The notes under the pieces are model-generated. The model made no database searches. It was not told the DNA's origin and saw only the letters and a list, made by a program, of their open reading frames with translations. From Alphaproteobacteria bacterium (GTDB lineage Bacteria; Pseudomonadota; Alphaproteobacteria; Rhodobacterales; Rhodobacteraceae): 64,000 nt of DNA. The stretch's first letter is position 1, and every line of letters begins with the position of its first letter. The stretch lies in assembly GCA_030426685.1 (NCBI GenBank), contig JAUHYC010000012.1:1-64000 (forward strand), written 5' to 3'. Both the position numbers and the translations under genes were made by a program. Shown here in pieces: positions 38,372 to 49,624 of the stretch.

Positions 38372-38433
38372 TGTATTCTTTCAGCAAACCCCCGTTGGTG
38401 AGTGAGTGGTGGGGTTTGGTATTCGGGGCTGGA

Positions 38434-39009
38434 TCAGTGCCCGCCTGCTGCCGCAACGCTGCGCGGCTCTACCGGCATCTCGCGTGGAGGGCGGCCGATC
38501 ACGTCGCGCAGGTCCTCCAGCTCAATGAAGTTGTCGGCCTGGCGGCGCAGCTCGTCCGAGATCATCGGCGGCTGGCTGCGGATGGTCGAGACAACCGACA
38601 CCCGTACGCCCTGACGTTGCAGGCTGGCAATCAGCGGGCGGAAATCCCCATCGCCCGAAAACAGCACGATATGATCAACGCGCGGTGCCAGTTCCATGGC
38701 ATCGACCGTCAGTTCGATATCCATGTTGCCCTTGACCTTCCGACGCCCCATGCTGTCGGTGTATTCCTTCGCCGGTTTGGTGACCATGGTGAAGCCGTTG
38801 TAATGCAGCCAGTCGACCAGAGGCCGGATCGGGGAATACTCGTCATTTTCCAGTAGCGCCGTGTAGTAGAAAGCTCTAAGCAGTTTGCCTCTGCGCATGA
38901 ATTCCTGACGCAGCAACTTGTAGTCGATGTCAAACCCCAGGGCTTTTGCGGCCGCATAAAGATTCGAGCCGTCGATGAACAGCGCTAGCCGTTCGTCTTT
39001 GTAAAACAT
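38434..39009 (-). CDS. NYN-domain (LabA/DUF88-like) protein
   Basis: ERLALFIDGSNLYAAAKALGFDIDYKLL...DHIVLFSGDGDFRPLIASLQRQGVRVSVVS. Confidence 0.93.
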   Translation of the reverse strand: MFYKDERLALFIDGSNLYAAAKALGFDIDYKLLRQEFMRRGKLLRAFYYTALLENDEYSPIRPLVDWLHYNGFTMVTKPAKEYTDSMGRRKVKGNMDIELTVDAMELAPRVDHIVLFSGDGDFRPLIASLQRQGVRVSVVSTIRSQPPMISDELRRQADNFIELEDLRDVIGRPPREMPVEPRSVAAAGGH

Positions 39010-39146
39010 AAAATGGTCCTTCCGGTATAAGCCACCGCACCGTGAGCTCCGTGAGTGTAAAGAAATTGGTCAGTGCAATGGTGACATTAAAATAGGCTTT
39101 TTGGCCTATATCGCAAGTATTCTCTGTTCCGAATGTGGGGTTCTAA

Positions 39147-39716
39147 GTGGTCAAATCCTTGTCAAAAGCAGTCATCGCGTTGGGCGCAAATCTCACTCTG
39201 AGAGATAAAGAGCCCAAGGTGACACTCGAGCAGTCTTTGCGCGCAATGATTGACGTTGGGTTAATGATTCGCGCCACAAGCCGTTTTTTTGCCACCCCCT
39301 GCTTTCCGGCGGGGGCAGGGCCGGATTACGTCAACGCCGCGGTATTGATCGAAACGGACCTCACGCCTCAGGCGGTTCTGGACCTGTTGCATCGTATCGA
39401 ACATGAGTTTGGCCGCGCCCGCGCGCAACGCTGGGGAATGCGCACACTTGATCTTGATCTGGTCTGCTGGGGCAATCTGGTACTGCCCGATCATGCCGAA
39501 TATCACTGGTGGTTGACCCTTCCGCCCGAAGATCAGGTCAAATCCGCACCGGATCAGTTGATTCTACCGCATCCCAGGCTGCAGGACCGTGCTTTTGTGC
39601 TGGTTCCGATGGCGGATGTGGCCCCCGATTGGCGCCATCCGGTGCTGGGTCAGAGCGTGACTCAGATGGTCGCGGAACTGCCGCCTGCGGATGTGGCCGC
39701 CGTCACGCCGCTCTGA
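39147..39716 (+). CDS. folK: 2-amino-4-hydroxy-6-hydroxymethyldihydropteridine pyrophosphokinase
   Basis: ALGANL..., RWGMRTLDLDLVCWG, LILPHPRLQDRAFVLVPMADVAPDW. Confidence 0.95.
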   Translation: MVKSLSKAVIALGANLTLRDKEPKVTLEQSLRAMIDVGLMIRATSRFFATPCFPAGAGPDYVNAAVLIETDLTPQAVLDLLHRIEHEFGRARAQRWGMRTLDLDLVCWGNLVLPDHAEYHWWLTLPPEDQVKSAPDQLILPHPRLQDRAFVLVPMADVAPDWRHPVLGQSVTQMVAELPPADVAAVTPL

Positions 39717-39810
39717 TCCTCGCATTTGCGGCATTTCCTGCTTGTCAAGGCGGGGATTCGCGCTTAGATAAACCCCTTCCTGCCACGGATTCATTTACGG
39801 AGAGCGCCCC

Positions 39811-40164
39811 ATGGCCCGCGTTACGGTCGAAGATTGTGTAGACAAGGTCCCGAACCGGTTCGAACTGGTGATGCTTGCAGCCCATCGGGCGCGCGAGATT
39901 TCCGCCGGCGCCGCGATCACCGTTGACCGCGACAACGACAAGAACCCTGTTGTTTCGCTCCGCGAGATTGCCGACGAAACCCAGGGCGCCGATGAGCTGC
40001 GCGAGCGCCTGATCGAGGCCAACCAGACCCAGATCGAGGTTGATGAGCCGGAAGAAGATCAGATGGCGTTGCTGATGGGCGCGGAATCGGACAAGCCTGC
40101 CGATGACGACATGTCCGAAGAAAAGCTCCTGCGCGCTCTGATGGAGGCTCAGGGCCAGGGGTAA
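39811..40164 (+). CDS. rpoZ: RNA polymerase omega subunit
   Basis: [34 protein letters not shown]. Confidence 0.98.
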   Translation: MARVTVEDCVDKVPNRFELVMLAAHRAREISAGAAITVDRDNDKNPVVSLREIADETQGADELRERLIEANQTQIEVDEPEEDQMALLMGAESDKPADDDMSEEKLLRALMEAQGQG

Positions 40165-40189
40165 CCCAAGCGACAAAGGTGCGGACCGG

Positions 40190-42322
40190 ATGATTTCTGC
40201 AGAAGACCTGATTGCGCTGGTCCGCAATTACAATCCCAAGACAAATGCCGAGCGCATCGCACGAGCCTACGAGTTCGGGATGCAGATGCACGAGGGGCAG
40301 TTTCGCCATTCCGGCGAGCCTTATTTTTCGCATCCCGTTGCCGTTGCTGCCATCCTGACCGAACAGCGTCTGGATGATGCGACCATCATCACGGCCCTGC
40401 TGCACGATACGATCGAAGATACCAAGGCCAATTACGGCAAGGTCTCGGAGTTGTTCGGCGATGAGGTCGCCAAACTGGTCGACGGCGTCACCAAGCTGAC
40501 CAATCTGCAACTGTCCAGCCGCGAGACCAAGCAGGCCGAAAACTTCCGCAAACTGTTCATGGCCATGTCCAAGGACCTGCGGGTCATTCTGGTCAAGCTG
40601 GCCGACCGTCTGCACAACATGCGCACGATCAAGGCGATGCGCCCCGAAAAGCAGGTGCAAAAAGCGCGCGAGACGATGGATATCTACGCGCCGCTTGCGG
40701 GCCGCATGGGGATGCAATGGATGCGCGAGGAACTGGAAGATCTCGCGTTCCGTGTCCTCAACCCCGAAGGCCGCCAGTCGATCATCCGCCGCTTCATCAC
40801 CCTGCAACGCGAAACCGGCGACGTGATCCACCGCATTACCGGTGACATGCGGCACGAGTTGGAAAAGGCCGGGATCGAGGCCGAGGTCTTTGGTCGCGCC
40901 AAGAAACCCTATTCGATCTGGCGCAAGATGCAGGAAAAGGATCAGGGCTTTTCCCGCCTCTCCGACATCTATGGTTTCCGCATCATCACCGGCTCCGAAG
41001 AGGATTGCTACCGCACGCTCGGCGCCATTCACCAGCGCTGGCGCGCGGTGCCGGGGCGGTTCAAGGACTATATCAGCCAGCCGAAATCGAACGGCTACCG
41101 CTCGATCCACACCACGGTTTCGGGGCGCGATGGCAAGCGGGTCGAGGTGCAGATCCGCACCCGCCAGATGCATGATGTGGCCGAAACCGGCGTCGCAGCG
41201 CATTGGTCCTATCGCGACGGCGTGCGCTCGGAAAACCCCTTTGCGGTAGACCCGGCCAAGTGGATCTCGAATCTCACCGAACAGTTCGACAGTGAAGAGG
41301 ATCACGAAGATTTCCTCGAAGCGGTCAAGCTTGAGATGTATTCCGACCAGGTGTTCTGCTTCACACCCAAGGGCGACGTGGTGAAACTGCCACGCGGGGC
41401 GACGCCGATCGATTTCGCCTATGCCATCCATACCCGCATCGGCCATGCCTGCGTGGGGGCCAAGGTGGACGGGATTCGGGTGCCGCTCTGGACGCGGCTC
41501 AAGAACGGTCAGTCGGTGGATATCATTCCTGCGGACGGCCAGATGCCACAGGTCTCATGGCTCGAGATTGCGGTCACCGGCAAGGCCCGCACCGCCATCC
41601 GCCGCGCCCTTCGCGAGGTCGACCGCGAACGCTTTATCAAGCTGGGCAGGGAGCTCGCCCGCGCCGGGTTCGAAAATGTCGGCCGCAAAGCCACCGACAA
41701 GGCGCTGGACACCGCCGCCAAGCACCTGCGCCTGAAGGACCGCGACGAGTTGCTGGCCCGTCTGGGCAGCGCCGAACTGACCGCGCATGAACTGGTTGAG
41801 GCCGTCTACCCCGAGCTGACCAAGGATGATGGCGATGCGATCTCGCCCCGCCGCGCGGTGATCGGGCTTGAGCCGGGGCAGAAATTCGACCGCGCGCCCT
41901 GCTGTCAGCCGCTGCCGGGCGAGCGTATCGTTGGCATCACCTATCGCGGCAAGGGCGTGGTGGTGCACGCCATCGATTGCGACCGCCTGTCCGAATATGA
42001 AGATGAGCCCGAGCGCTGGGTCGATCTGCACTGGCATTCCGGCACCCACCCGGCGGTCTACGGCGCCACGCTGGACATGACCATCGGCAATGATGCGGGT
42101 GTTCTGGGGCGCATCTGCACATTGATCGGCGAGAAAAAAGCCAATATCTCGAATCTGGAATTTGTTGATCGCAAACCGGATTTTTACCGCCTGATGATCA
42201 ATGTCGAACTGCGCGATCTTGAACAGTTGCATTCGCTGATGCTGATGCTCGAAGCTGAAAGTGATGTTGCGGCGGTGGAACGGTACCGGGAAAGCGCCAG
42301 AACCGCCGCCAAGGTCGGCTGA
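40190..42322 (+). CDS. rsh: bifunctional (p)ppGpp synthetase/hydrolase RSH
   Basis: YFSHPVAVAAIL, ALLHDTIEDT (HD motif intact), SDIYGFRII, YRSIHTTV, TGS and ACT domains. Confidence 0.97.
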   Translation: MISAEDLIALVRNYNPKTNAERIARAYEFGMQMHEGQFRHSGEPYFSHPVAVAAILTEQRLDDATIITALLHDTIEDTKANYGKVSELFGDEVAKLVDGVTKLTNLQLSSRETKQAENFRKLFMAMSKDLRVILVKLADRLHNMRTIKAMRPEKQVQKARETMDIYAPLAGRMGMQWMREELEDLAFRVLNPEGRQSIIRRFITLQRETGDVIHRITGDMRHELEKAGIEAEVFGRAKKPYSIWRKMQEKDQGFSRLSDIYGFRIITGSEEDCYRTLGAIHQRWRAVPGRFKDYISQPKSNGYRSIHTTVSGRDGKRVEVQIRTRQMHDVAETGVAAHWSYRDGVRSENPFAVDPAKWISNLTEQFDSEEDHEDFLEAVKLEMYSDQVFCFTPKGDVVKLPRGATPIDFAYAIHTRIGHACVGAKVDGIRVPLWTRLKNGQSVDIIPADGQMPQVSWLEIAVTGKARTAIRRALREVDRERFIKLGRELARAGFENVGRKATDKALDTAAKHLRLKDRDELLARLGSAELTAHELVEAVYPELTKDDGDAISPRRAVIGLEPGQKFDRAPCCQPLPGERIVGITYRGKGVVVHAIDCDRLSEYEDEPERWVDLHWHSGTHPAVYGATLDMTIGNDAGVLGRICTLIGEKKANISNLEFVDRKPDFYRLMINVELRDLEQLHSLMLMLEAESDVAAVERYRESARTAAKVG

Positions 42323-42338
42323 GAAAGGGTGATCAGGA

Positions 42339-43037
42339 GTGGTTTTCAAGCGCCGAGATCGCCGCTCGCCTGTCCAGATCGCGTCAGAGTTCGTCTATCC
42401 GCGCGGCGGCTGGACCCGCGCCTTTCACTACGTCAAACACCGGGTGCGTCGCCTGCCCGACAGTCCTGAACGCATCGCACGCGGCATCGGGGCCGGGGTG
42501 TTTGCCGCCTTCACCCCGTTCTATGGGATGCATTTCGTGGTGGCCGCCGTGCTGGCGCGGCTGACCAATGGCAACATTCTGGCCGCCCTCAGCGGCACCT
42601 TCTTCGGCAATCCGCTGACCTATGTGCCGATTGGCGTGATCAGCCTGCAAACCGGGCATTTCCTGCTGGGCACCCGCTTCCGCAAGGGGGATACCCACGG
42701 GCTGATGGGCAAATTCGCGGATGCAATGGGCGATCTCAAGGACAATTGCGTTGCCATCTTCACCGGGCGCGAGGCCGACTGGCACGGGCTCAGCCGGTTT
42801 TATGACGATGTGTTTTTTCCTTACATGGTCGGCGGCGTCATTCCCGGCATCGTCGCGGGTGTGATCTGCGGCTATCTCAGCCTGCCGCTGATCCGCACCT
42901 ATCAACAGCGCCGCCGCGCTCGCATCAAGGCGAAGTTCGAAGAAATCAAACGTTTGGCGCAAGCAGAGGCTGACGTTCCCGAAACAAAACCACTAGGCTC
43001 GACCTCAGGGACAATGAAGGATTCGAACGATGTCTGA
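42339..43037 (+). CDS. DUF2062-family membrane protein
   Basis: [52 protein letters not shown]. Confidence 0.9.
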   Translation: MVFKRRDRRSPVQIASEFVYPRGGWTRAFHYVKHRVRRLPDSPERIARGIGAGVFAAFTPFYGMHFVVAAVLARLTNGNILAALSGTFFGNPLTYVPIGVISLQTGHFLLGTRFRKGDTHGLMGKFADAMGDLKDNCVAIFTGREADWHGLSRFYDDVFFPYMVGGVIPGIVAGVICGYLSLPLIRTYQQRRRARIKAKFEEIKRLAQAEADVPETKPLGSTSGTMKDSNDV

Positions 43038-43776
43038 CAACCATTTGCGTCTGGGTGTGAATATCGACCACGTGGCCACCATCCGCAACGCCCGCGGCGG
43101 GGCCTATCCCGATCCGATCCGCGCTGCAAAACTGGCCGAAGAGGCCGGGGCTGACGGTATCACCGCCCATCTGCGCGAAGACCGGCGCCATATCCTGGAT
43201 GCAGATATCGAAGGATTGATGGAAACGCTGTCTGTACCGCTCAACTTCGAGATGGCGGCGACCGACGAGATGCAGAAAATCGCCCTGCGCCATAAGCCGC
43301 ACGCCGTCTGCATCGTCCCCGAAAAGCGCGAAGAACGCACCACCGAAGGCGGGCTCGAAGTCGCGCGTGAGGAAAACAAGCTGGCCCATTTCATTGCGCC
43401 CCTGCGTGACGTGGGCTGCCGCGTGTCCATCTTCATCGCCGCCGATCAGCGCCAGATCGACGCCGCCCACCGCATCGGGGCCGAGGTGATCGAGCTGCAT
43501 ACCGGCGCCTATTGCGATTTCCACGCCGAGGGCAAACCGGAGGAGGCCGCGCGCGAGCTGGGCGCGCTGCGCGAAATGTCCGCCTATGCCCATTCGCTGG
43601 GCCTTGAGGTTCACGCGGGCCACGGCCTGACCTATGACACCGTGCAGCCCGTCGCCGCCTTCCCCGAAGTGCGCGAACTCAATATCGGCCACTTCCTGAT
43701 CGGCGAAGCGATCTTTCGCGGCCTCACCCCGGCGGTCCACGAAATGCGCCGCCTGATGGACGAGGCGCGGGGATGA
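43030..43776 (+). CDS. pdxJ: pyridoxine 5'-phosphate synthase
   Basis: [19 protein letters not shown]..., [29 protein letters not shown]. Confidence 0.98.
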   Translation: MSDNHLRLGVNIDHVATIRNARGGAYPDPIRAAKLAEEAGADGITAHLREDRRHILDADIEGLMETLSVPLNFEMAATDEMQKIALRHKPHAVCIVPEKREERTTEGGLEVAREENKLAHFIAPLRDVGCRVSIFIAADQRQIDAAHRIGAEVIELHTGAYCDFHAEGKPEEAARELGALREMSAYAHSLGLEVHAGHGLTYDTVQPVAAFPEVRELNIGHFLIGEAIFRGLTPAVHEMRRLMDEARG

Positions 43777-44393
43777 TCGACCTCACCTCACTTGCTGTCA
43801 CGGCCCTTGCCTTCTTTATTGTCGCGGTTTCACCGGGTCCTGCAAATATATCTAACGCCGCAGTCGCCATGAGCTTTGGGCGCAAAACCAGCCTTGTATA
43901 CGGAGCAGGTTTGTCCAGCGGTCTAGTCTTCTGGGGTCTGGTTGCTGCCAGCGGGATGGGCGCGGTTTTGCAAAGCTCTCTTTACGTTCTGATGGTGCTT
44001 AAAGTGCTGGGCGGCCTCTACCTTCTTTGGCTGGCGTGGCAGTCGGGACGTTCTGCGCTGCAATCCGACGGCGCCAAGGTATCCGTCCCTGCCAAGGGCA
44101 AATGGTTTTGGCGTGGCCTGATCCTGAACCTCTCCAACCCGAAATCGGTGATCGCATGGATGGCGGCACTGTCGGTCGGCCTTGGTCCGGAGGATGGTTT
44201 GCTGTCTGTTGCAGCCGCGACCCTGATTTGCATCGCGGCAGGCTTTCTCAACAACTTCCTCTATTCGATGCTGTTCTCGGTCAGCGGCATGATGGCCGGA
44301 TACCGCAGATTCCGGCGCTGGATCGACGGAGTTGTCGCCGGGTTGTTCGCCATAGCGGGCCTCGGCCTGATAAGATCGGCCTTCGCACGATGA
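43773..44393 (+). CDS. LysE/RhtB-family translocator, copy 1
   Basis: [34 protein letters not shown]. Confidence 0.92.
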   Translation: MIDLTSLAVTALAFFIVAVSPGPANISNAAVAMSFGRKTSLVYGAGLSSGLVFWGLVAASGMGAVLQSSLYVLMVLKVLGGLYLLWLAWQSGRSALQSDGAKVSVPAKGKWFWRGLILNLSNPKSVIAWMAALSVGLGPEDGLLSVAAATLICIAAGFLNNFLYSMLFSVSGMMAGYRRFRRWIDGVVAGLFAIAGLGLIRSAFAR

Positions 44394-45013
44394 TCACCTC
44401 GGGCTTCATCGCGATCTGGTTCGCCTGGCTGATGGCCGGAGGATCTCCGGGCCCCGCCACGATGGGCATTGCCGGCACCGCGATGAACGAGGGCCGCACC
44501 GCTGGCCTGGCCTTTGCGCTGGGCATCTGTGCAGGCTCTGCCGCTTGGGGCATCGCCGCTGCATTGGGGCTGTCGGCCATCATGTTGGCCAATGTCTGGG
44601 TGTTCGAGGTGATCCGCTATATCGGCGTCGCCTATTTGGGTTGGCTGGCGTTCAAAGCCCTGCGCCGCGCCCTGTCTTCGGATGAGGTCGCATTGGGCAA
44701 GCCGGTCACCGGCTCGCTGGGCACGATTTTTGCCAAGGGCGCGGCCATCCACCTGACCAACCCCAAGGCGATCCTCAGCTGGGGGTCAATCTACGCCATC
44801 GCCGCCCCCAATGACGCCAGCCTTGCCATGCTGCTGGGCTATTTCGCGATGCTCTATGCGGGCTCGCTGCTGACCTTCCTCGGCTACGCCTTCCTGTTCT
44901 CCTCCGCCCGCATGGTGAACGCCTATCGCCGCGCCCGCCGCTGGTTCGATTTCGCCTTTGCCGGGTTCTTCGGCGTGGCCAGCTACAAGATTCTGACAGT
45001 GAGGTTATCATGA
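44390..45013 (+). CDS. LysE/RhtB-family translocator, copy 2
   Basis: [39 protein letters not shown] overlaps previous stop. Confidence 0.92.
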   Translation: MITSGFIAIWFAWLMAGGSPGPATMGIAGTAMNEGRTAGLAFALGICAGSAAWGIAAALGLSAIMLANVWVFEVIRYIGVAYLGWLAFKALRRALSSDEVALGKPVTGSLGTIFAKGAAIHLTNPKAILSWGSIYAIAAPNDASLAMLLGYFAMLYAGSLLTFLGYAFLFSSARMVNAYRRARRWFDFAFAGFFGVASYKILTVRLS

Positions 45014-45987
45014 GGGCCGTTTCCTATCGCAGCTTTGGGGCCGCATCCGATGTCCTTGAGCTTGTCGACCTGCCCACACCCGACCCCGCCCCGGGCGAGG
45101 TTCTAGTCCGCGTTCATGCCAGCGGCATCAACCCGTCCGACGTCAAGCTGCGCGGCGGTGCACGACCGGGCGCGGTGATGCAATACCCGGTGGTCATTCC
45201 CCATTCAGACGGGGCCGGAGTGATTGAGGCGGTGGGTGAGGGGGTCGACCCCGCCCGCGTGGGTCAGCGCGTCTGGATCTGGAATGGCCAATGGCAACGC
45301 GCCTTTGGCACGGCGGCGGAATACATTGCGCTGCCCTCCGATCAGGCCGTGTACCTGCCCGATACCACCAGCTTTGCCGAAGGCGCCTGCTTCGGCATCC
45401 CGGCGATGACCGCATGGTACGCGCTTTTTGCCGATGGCCCGATCACCGACCAGACCGTCCTTGTCACCGGCGGTGCGGGTACGGTCGGACGCTATGCCTG
45501 CCAGATGGCCGCTCTGGGCGGCGCGCGGGTGATCACCACCGTCAGTTCCGAGGAGAAAGCCGCGCATTCCGGCGCTTCCGATTGGATTAACTATCGCACC
45601 CAAGACGTGACCGACGCCGTGATGGACCTGACCGACGGCGCAGGCGTCGATCGTATTGTCGAGGTTGATTTCGCCGCCAATCAGGCCGCATCCCTGTCGC
45701 TGATCCGCCCGGGCGGCACCATCGCCAGCTATGCCTCGGCCTCACAAATGAAGCCCGAACTGGATTTCTATGGCTTCATGTTCAAAAACATCCACCTGCA
45801 TATGCTGATCGTCTACCAACTCGACGCCGCCGCCCGGCGCCGCGGCGAGGCACAACTGGGCCAGTGGCTGGAACAAGGCGCACTGTCCCACGCTGTCGTC
45901 CCCGGTGGAGCGCTGCAGGACGCAGCGAGCGCCCACCAGATGGTCGAGGCCGGGCAAAAGCTGGGCACTGTGGTGCTGGAGGTCTGA
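45010..45987 (+). CDS. NADPH:quinone oxidoreductase family (zeta-crystallin-like)
   Basis: [22 protein letters not shown]..., [31 protein letters not shown]. Confidence 0.94.
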   Translation: MRAVSYRSFGAASDVLELVDLPTPDPAPGEVLVRVHASGINPSDVKLRGGARPGAVMQYPVVIPHSDGAGVIEAVGEGVDPARVGQRVWIWNGQWQRAFGTAAEYIALPSDQAVYLPDTTSFAEGACFGIPAMTAWYALFADGPITDQTVLVTGGAGTVGRYACQMAALGGARVITTVSSEEKAAHSGASDWINYRTQDVTDAVMDLTDGAGVDRIVEVDFAANQAASLSLIRPGGTIASYASASQMKPELDFYGFMFKNIHLHMLIVYQLDAAARRRGEAQLGQWLEQGALSHAVVPGGALQDAASAHQMVEAGQKLGTVVLEV

Positions 45988-45988
45988 G

Positions 45989-46408
45989 ATGATCCTCGGC
46001 ATCGGCACCGACCTCGCCAATATCGACCGCATCCAAGGCACGCTCGACCGGTTCGGCGACCGGTTCCGCAACCGTGTCTTCACCGAGATAGAGCAGCGCA
46101 AGGCCGAACGCCGCGCCGATACCGCAGGCACCTATGCCAAGCGCTGGGCCGCGAAAGAGGCGTGCTCGAAAGCCTTGGGCACCGGCCTGCGCATGGGCAT
46201 CGCGTGGAAAGACATGGCCGTGACCAACCTGCGCACCGGCCAACCCGTCATGCACGTGACTGGCTGGGCCGCCGAACGCCTCAAGGAAATGACCCCCGAA
46301 GGGCATGAGGCCATCATCCACGTCACCCTGACCGACGATCACCCCTGGGCGCAGGCCTTTGTGGTGATAGAGGCGCGCCCGCTTCACGAAGCACCCGCAC
46401 GGCCTTGA
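45989..46408 (+). CDS. acpS: holo-[acyl-carrier-protein] synthase
   Basis: [35 protein letters not shown]...[17 protein letters not shown]. Confidence 0.97.
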   Translation: MILGIGTDLANIDRIQGTLDRFGDRFRNRVFTEIEQRKAERRADTAGTYAKRWAAKEACSKALGTGLRMGIAWKDMAVTNLRTGQPVMHVTGWAAERLKEMTPEGHEAIIHVTLTDDHPWAQAFVVIEARPLHEAPARP

Positions 46409-46467
46409 CTTGCCCCCAACACCCCCGCATGTAGCAGCCCAACCACGCATAGACTGGAGAGAGCAGT

Positions 46468-47304
46468 ATGGCCGAGGAAGCCAAATCCGGAAACGCCGTC
46501 TGGGAGACGATCAAAACCATCGTCTACGCCTTGCTGATCGCGGGCGTTTTCCGCACCCTGTTCTTTCAGCCGTTCTGGATTCCGTCGGGCTCGATGAAAC
46601 AGACCCTGCTGATCGGGGATTTCCTCTTCGTCAACAAGATGGTCTACGGCTATTCCTACGCTTCCTGCCCCAGCCTGATCATCCCCAGTGTCGGCCTGAA
46701 TATCGATGCCGAGGATATCTGCGGCTGGATGCAGGGCGACAACACCCGCCTTCTGGGCGGTGAGCCCGAGCGCGGCGATGTCATCGTCTTCCGCCATCCG
46801 GTCACGGGCCGCGACTATATCAAGCGCCTGATCGGAATGCCGGGGGATCGTATCCAGCTCCGCCAGGGTCAGATCATCCTGAACGGAACTGCGGTACCGC
46901 AACAACCCGATGGCGTGTTCACCGAAATCGCCGAACCGCAAGGCCCGCAACGCCTGCGCCCGCGCTGTTCAAACGGCCCCGTTGGTATTGGTGGCGAATG
47001 CGAAAAAAACCGCCTGATCGAAACCCTCCCCAACGGCGTTTCCTATGACGTGCTGAATATCGGCAATCAGGGCTCGGACAATACCGGCATCTACACGGTG
47101 CCCGAAGGCCATTATTTCTTCATGGGCGACAACCGCGACAATTCCGCCGACAGCCGCCTGCCGCAATCCGCCGGGGGTGTTGGCTTTGTGCCCTATGAAA
47201 ACCTGATCGGCCGCGCCGACCGGATCATGTTCTCGTCCGCTGGCCGGTCCATGCTGTTCTTCTGGACATGGCGCGGCGATCGCTTCTTCAAGGCGGTCAA
47301 TTGA
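46468..47304 (+). CDS. lepB: signal peptidase I
   Basis: [61 protein letters not shown]. Confidence 0.97.
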   Translation: MAEEAKSGNAVWETIKTIVYALLIAGVFRTLFFQPFWIPSGSMKQTLLIGDFLFVNKMVYGYSYASCPSLIIPSVGLNIDAEDICGWMQGDNTRLLGGEPERGDVIVFRHPVTGRDYIKRLIGMPGDRIQLRQGQIILNGTAVPQQPDGVFTEIAEPQGPQRLRPRCSNGPVGIGGECEKNRLIETLPNGVSYDVLNIGNQGSDNTGIYTVPEGHYFFMGDNRDNSADSRLPQSAGGVGFVPYENLIGRADRIMFSSAGRSMLFFWTWRGDRFFKAVN

Positions 47305-47981
47305 AGCTATCGGCTGACATAAAGGCGTTCCAGCAGCGGTTGGGGTATGAATTCTCTGACCCTGAACTGCTGGTGCGCGCGCTGACCCACGGCTCGGTCT
47401 CCTCGCCCACGCGCCCCGATAATCAGCGGCTCGAGTTTCTGGGTGACCGCGTGCTGGGCCTCGTCATGGCCACGGCACTGCTTGAGGCCGACAAGAAAGC
47501 CTCCGAAGGGCAACTGGCGCCGCGTTTCAACGCATTGGTGCGCAAAGAGGCCTGCGCCGATGTCGCCCGCCAGATCGATCTGGGCGCGGTGCTGAAACTG
47601 GGCCGGTCCGAGATGCTGTCGGGTGGCCGCCGCAAACAGGCCCTGCTGGGGGACGCAATGGAGGCCGTCATCGCCGCCATCTACCGCGATGCCGGGTTCG
47701 AAGCCGCCCGCGACGTGATCCTCGCCCTCTGGGGCGACCGCATCCACAAGGTCGAGGCCGACGCCCGCGACGCCAAAACCGCATTGCAGGAATGGGCGCA
47801 GGCGCGGGGCCAGAAACCGCCCGCTTATGTCGAGGTCAAACGCACCGGCCCCGACCACGCCCCGATCTTCACCATCGCCGCCCGCCTACAGGACGGTACC
47901 GAGGCGCAGGCCACTGCAGGTTCCAAGCGACAGGCTGAGCAGGCGGCCGCGAAGGCATTGCTGGACTCCCTGACACAATAG
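47301..47981 (+). CDS. rnc: ribonuclease III
   Basis: [31 protein letters not shown]..., [19 protein letters not shown]-terminal dsRBD; TTG start overlaps the lepB stop. Confidence 0.97.
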   Translation: MKLSADIKAFQQRLGYEFSDPELLVRALTHGSVSSPTRPDNQRLEFLGDRVLGLVMATALLEADKKASEGQLAPRFNALVRKEACADVARQIDLGAVLKLGRSEMLSGGRRKQALLGDAMEAVIAAIYRDAGFEAARDVILALWGDRIHKVEADARDAKTALQEWAQARGQKPPAYVEVKRTGPDHAPIFTIAARLQDGTEAQATAGSKRQAEQAAAKALLDSLTQ

Positions 47982-48017
47982 CCCACCCTCCAAAGCAGGA
48001 TCCGCTTTTCATCTGGC

Positions 48018-48083
48018 CATAAATATCTCGGGGGGTGTGGGGGGCTGGCCCCCCATACGGTCGGATTGGCGCAGCCAATTCGA
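48018..48083. repeat. bipartite intergenic hairpin element between rnc and the multicopper oxidase
   Basis: ATCTGGCCATAAATATCTCGGGGGGTGTGGGGGGCTGGCCCCCC plus CGGATTGGC-GCA-GCCAATTCG. Confidence 0.55.
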
Positions 48084-48089
48084 AACCTC

Positions 48090-49466
48090 TCAAACCACCC
48101 GAATGAACCCGGTCAGCCCGGTTTTCTGATGCTCGATCACATGGCAATGAAACGCCCAATCGCCGGGATTGTCCGCGACCAGAGCAATCTCGACCATCTC
48201 ATCCTTCAACAGCAGCATGGTATCCGTCACTAAAGGTGGCAGCCTGCGCAGGTTCGACTTGATTGGCACAAAGGCCAACCCATGCAGATGGATCGGATGC
48301 AGGTTGGGCGATTCATTCCGCAGCCGCAGAACATAGCTTTTGCCCCGCTCCAGCGTGGCCAGGGGCCCCACATTCTGTGCCGCATCACCGGGCCACGGCA
48401 TGCGATTGATTGACCAGAAATTATACCCCAGCGAGCCACAGAACCCGTTGTTCGGCGCGCCACCCTCGGGCGTCCAGCCAAAGACAAACTCATGCAGTTC
48501 GGCGCTGCTTAGATCGGGCCGGGCTATGGGGTTCCTGGTCAGCGGTTTCAGCTCACGCAAATCCCGCGCCACTGACGCACCAACCACCCGCAACCCGGCC
48601 ATGGACCGCAGCGGCTGACCGGGCAGCTTTGCCATCAGGTTCACGGCCTGGCCTTCGCCCTCCGGCATCCTCACCGCAAAATCGACTCGCTGGCCGGGGC
48701 CAAGCAGCAGCGGCGCCTCTGCGCTGGGTAACGGCACGACCACATCCACCGGATGGCCATCCCACGCAATGATCCGGGCCTCGGCAGTATCAAGGTTCAG
48801 CTTGTAAATCCGCGTCGTATCAGTGTTGACGACCCGCAACCGTACCAACCCTCCGGCGGCGTGATCGTAAACAGGACGTCGCCGCCAGTTCGCCGTGTGC
48901 ACATTGCCAAACGTCCCGGCCCGCGCCGCGCCGCGCGGCGTAAAGGCGGGCAGAAACGCGCCGTCCTCATCCAACCGGAAGTCACGCAGATTAATCACCT
49001 GCTCGCTGTCGAAACCGGGGTCTTCGGCCTCGGCAATCACCATGACCCCTGTCAACCCGTGGGCCATCTGCGCCATTGTCATGCAATGGGGATGGTACCA
49101 ATAGGTGCCCGCATCCGGAGGGGTGAATTCATAGTCGAACGCCTCACCTTCACCCATCGGCATCTGGGTCAGATAGGGCACCCCGTCCATCTTGTTGGCG
49201 ATCCGAAGCCCGTGCCAATGCATCGCCGTATAGTCGGGCAGGGTATTGCGCACCTTCAGCCGCATCTCCTCGCCCTGCGTGCCATAAAGAACCGGAGGTG
49301 GCGCGTTAGGGGACAGGCTGACCATGCCTTCGGTCACCTGATCGCGCAGGGCGAAGCTTGCGGGCTGGATCACCAGCTCTTGCGGCCCTGACGCCAGCCC
49401 AAGCCCACCCAGACCCATCGTACCTGCAGCAGCCCCGCTGCCCAAAAGAAACTCCCGACGTTTCAT
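48090..49466 (-). CDS. multicopper oxidase, Tat-exported
   Basis: MKRREFLLGSGAAAGTM (Tat-like), MHWHGLRI, YWYHPHCMTMAQMAHGLTG, HPIHLHGLAF, FHCHVIEHQKTGLTG. Confidence 0.95.
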   Translation of the reverse strand: MKRREFLLGSGAAAGTMGLGGLGLASGPQELVIQPASFALRDQVTEGMVSLSPNAPPPVLYGTQGEEMRLKVRNTLPDYTAMHWHGLRIANKMDGVPYLTQMPMGEGEAFDYEFTPPDAGTYWYHPHCMTMAQMAHGLTGVMVIAEAEDPGFDSEQVINLRDFRLDEDGAFLPAFTPRGAARAGTFGNVHTANWRRRPVYDHAAGGLVRLRVVNTDTTRIYKLNLDTAEARIIAWDGHPVDVVVPLPSAEAPLLLGPGQRVDFAVRMPEGEGQAVNLMAKLPGQPLRSMAGLRVVGASVARDLRELKPLTRNPIARPDLSSAELHEFVFGWTPEGGAPNNGFCGSLGYNFWSINRMPWPGDAAQNVGPLATLERGKSYVLRLRNESPNLHPIHLHGLAFVPIKSNLRRLPPLVTDTMLLLKDEMVEIALVADNPGDWAFHCHVIEHQKTGLTGFIRVV

Positions 49467-49624
49467 ATCTTGTCTCACTGAAAGGAGGATCGCCTGGCTG
49501 GGATTGGCGTGGCGCATCACGTTGGTGCCACCCCCGGCGCAGGGCCGCAATGCGACAAATCCCTCTGGCCCGTCCCGGCATTCTGCTATAGGGGTGCGCA
49601 CTTGCAACCAGGATCGCAGGACAC

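Noticed and set aside
39917-41446. 509-aa antisense ORF opposite rpoZ and rsh
   Set aside because: Shadow ORF: high GC content keeps the antisense frame open; the sense strand encodes clear RpoZ and RSH domains.
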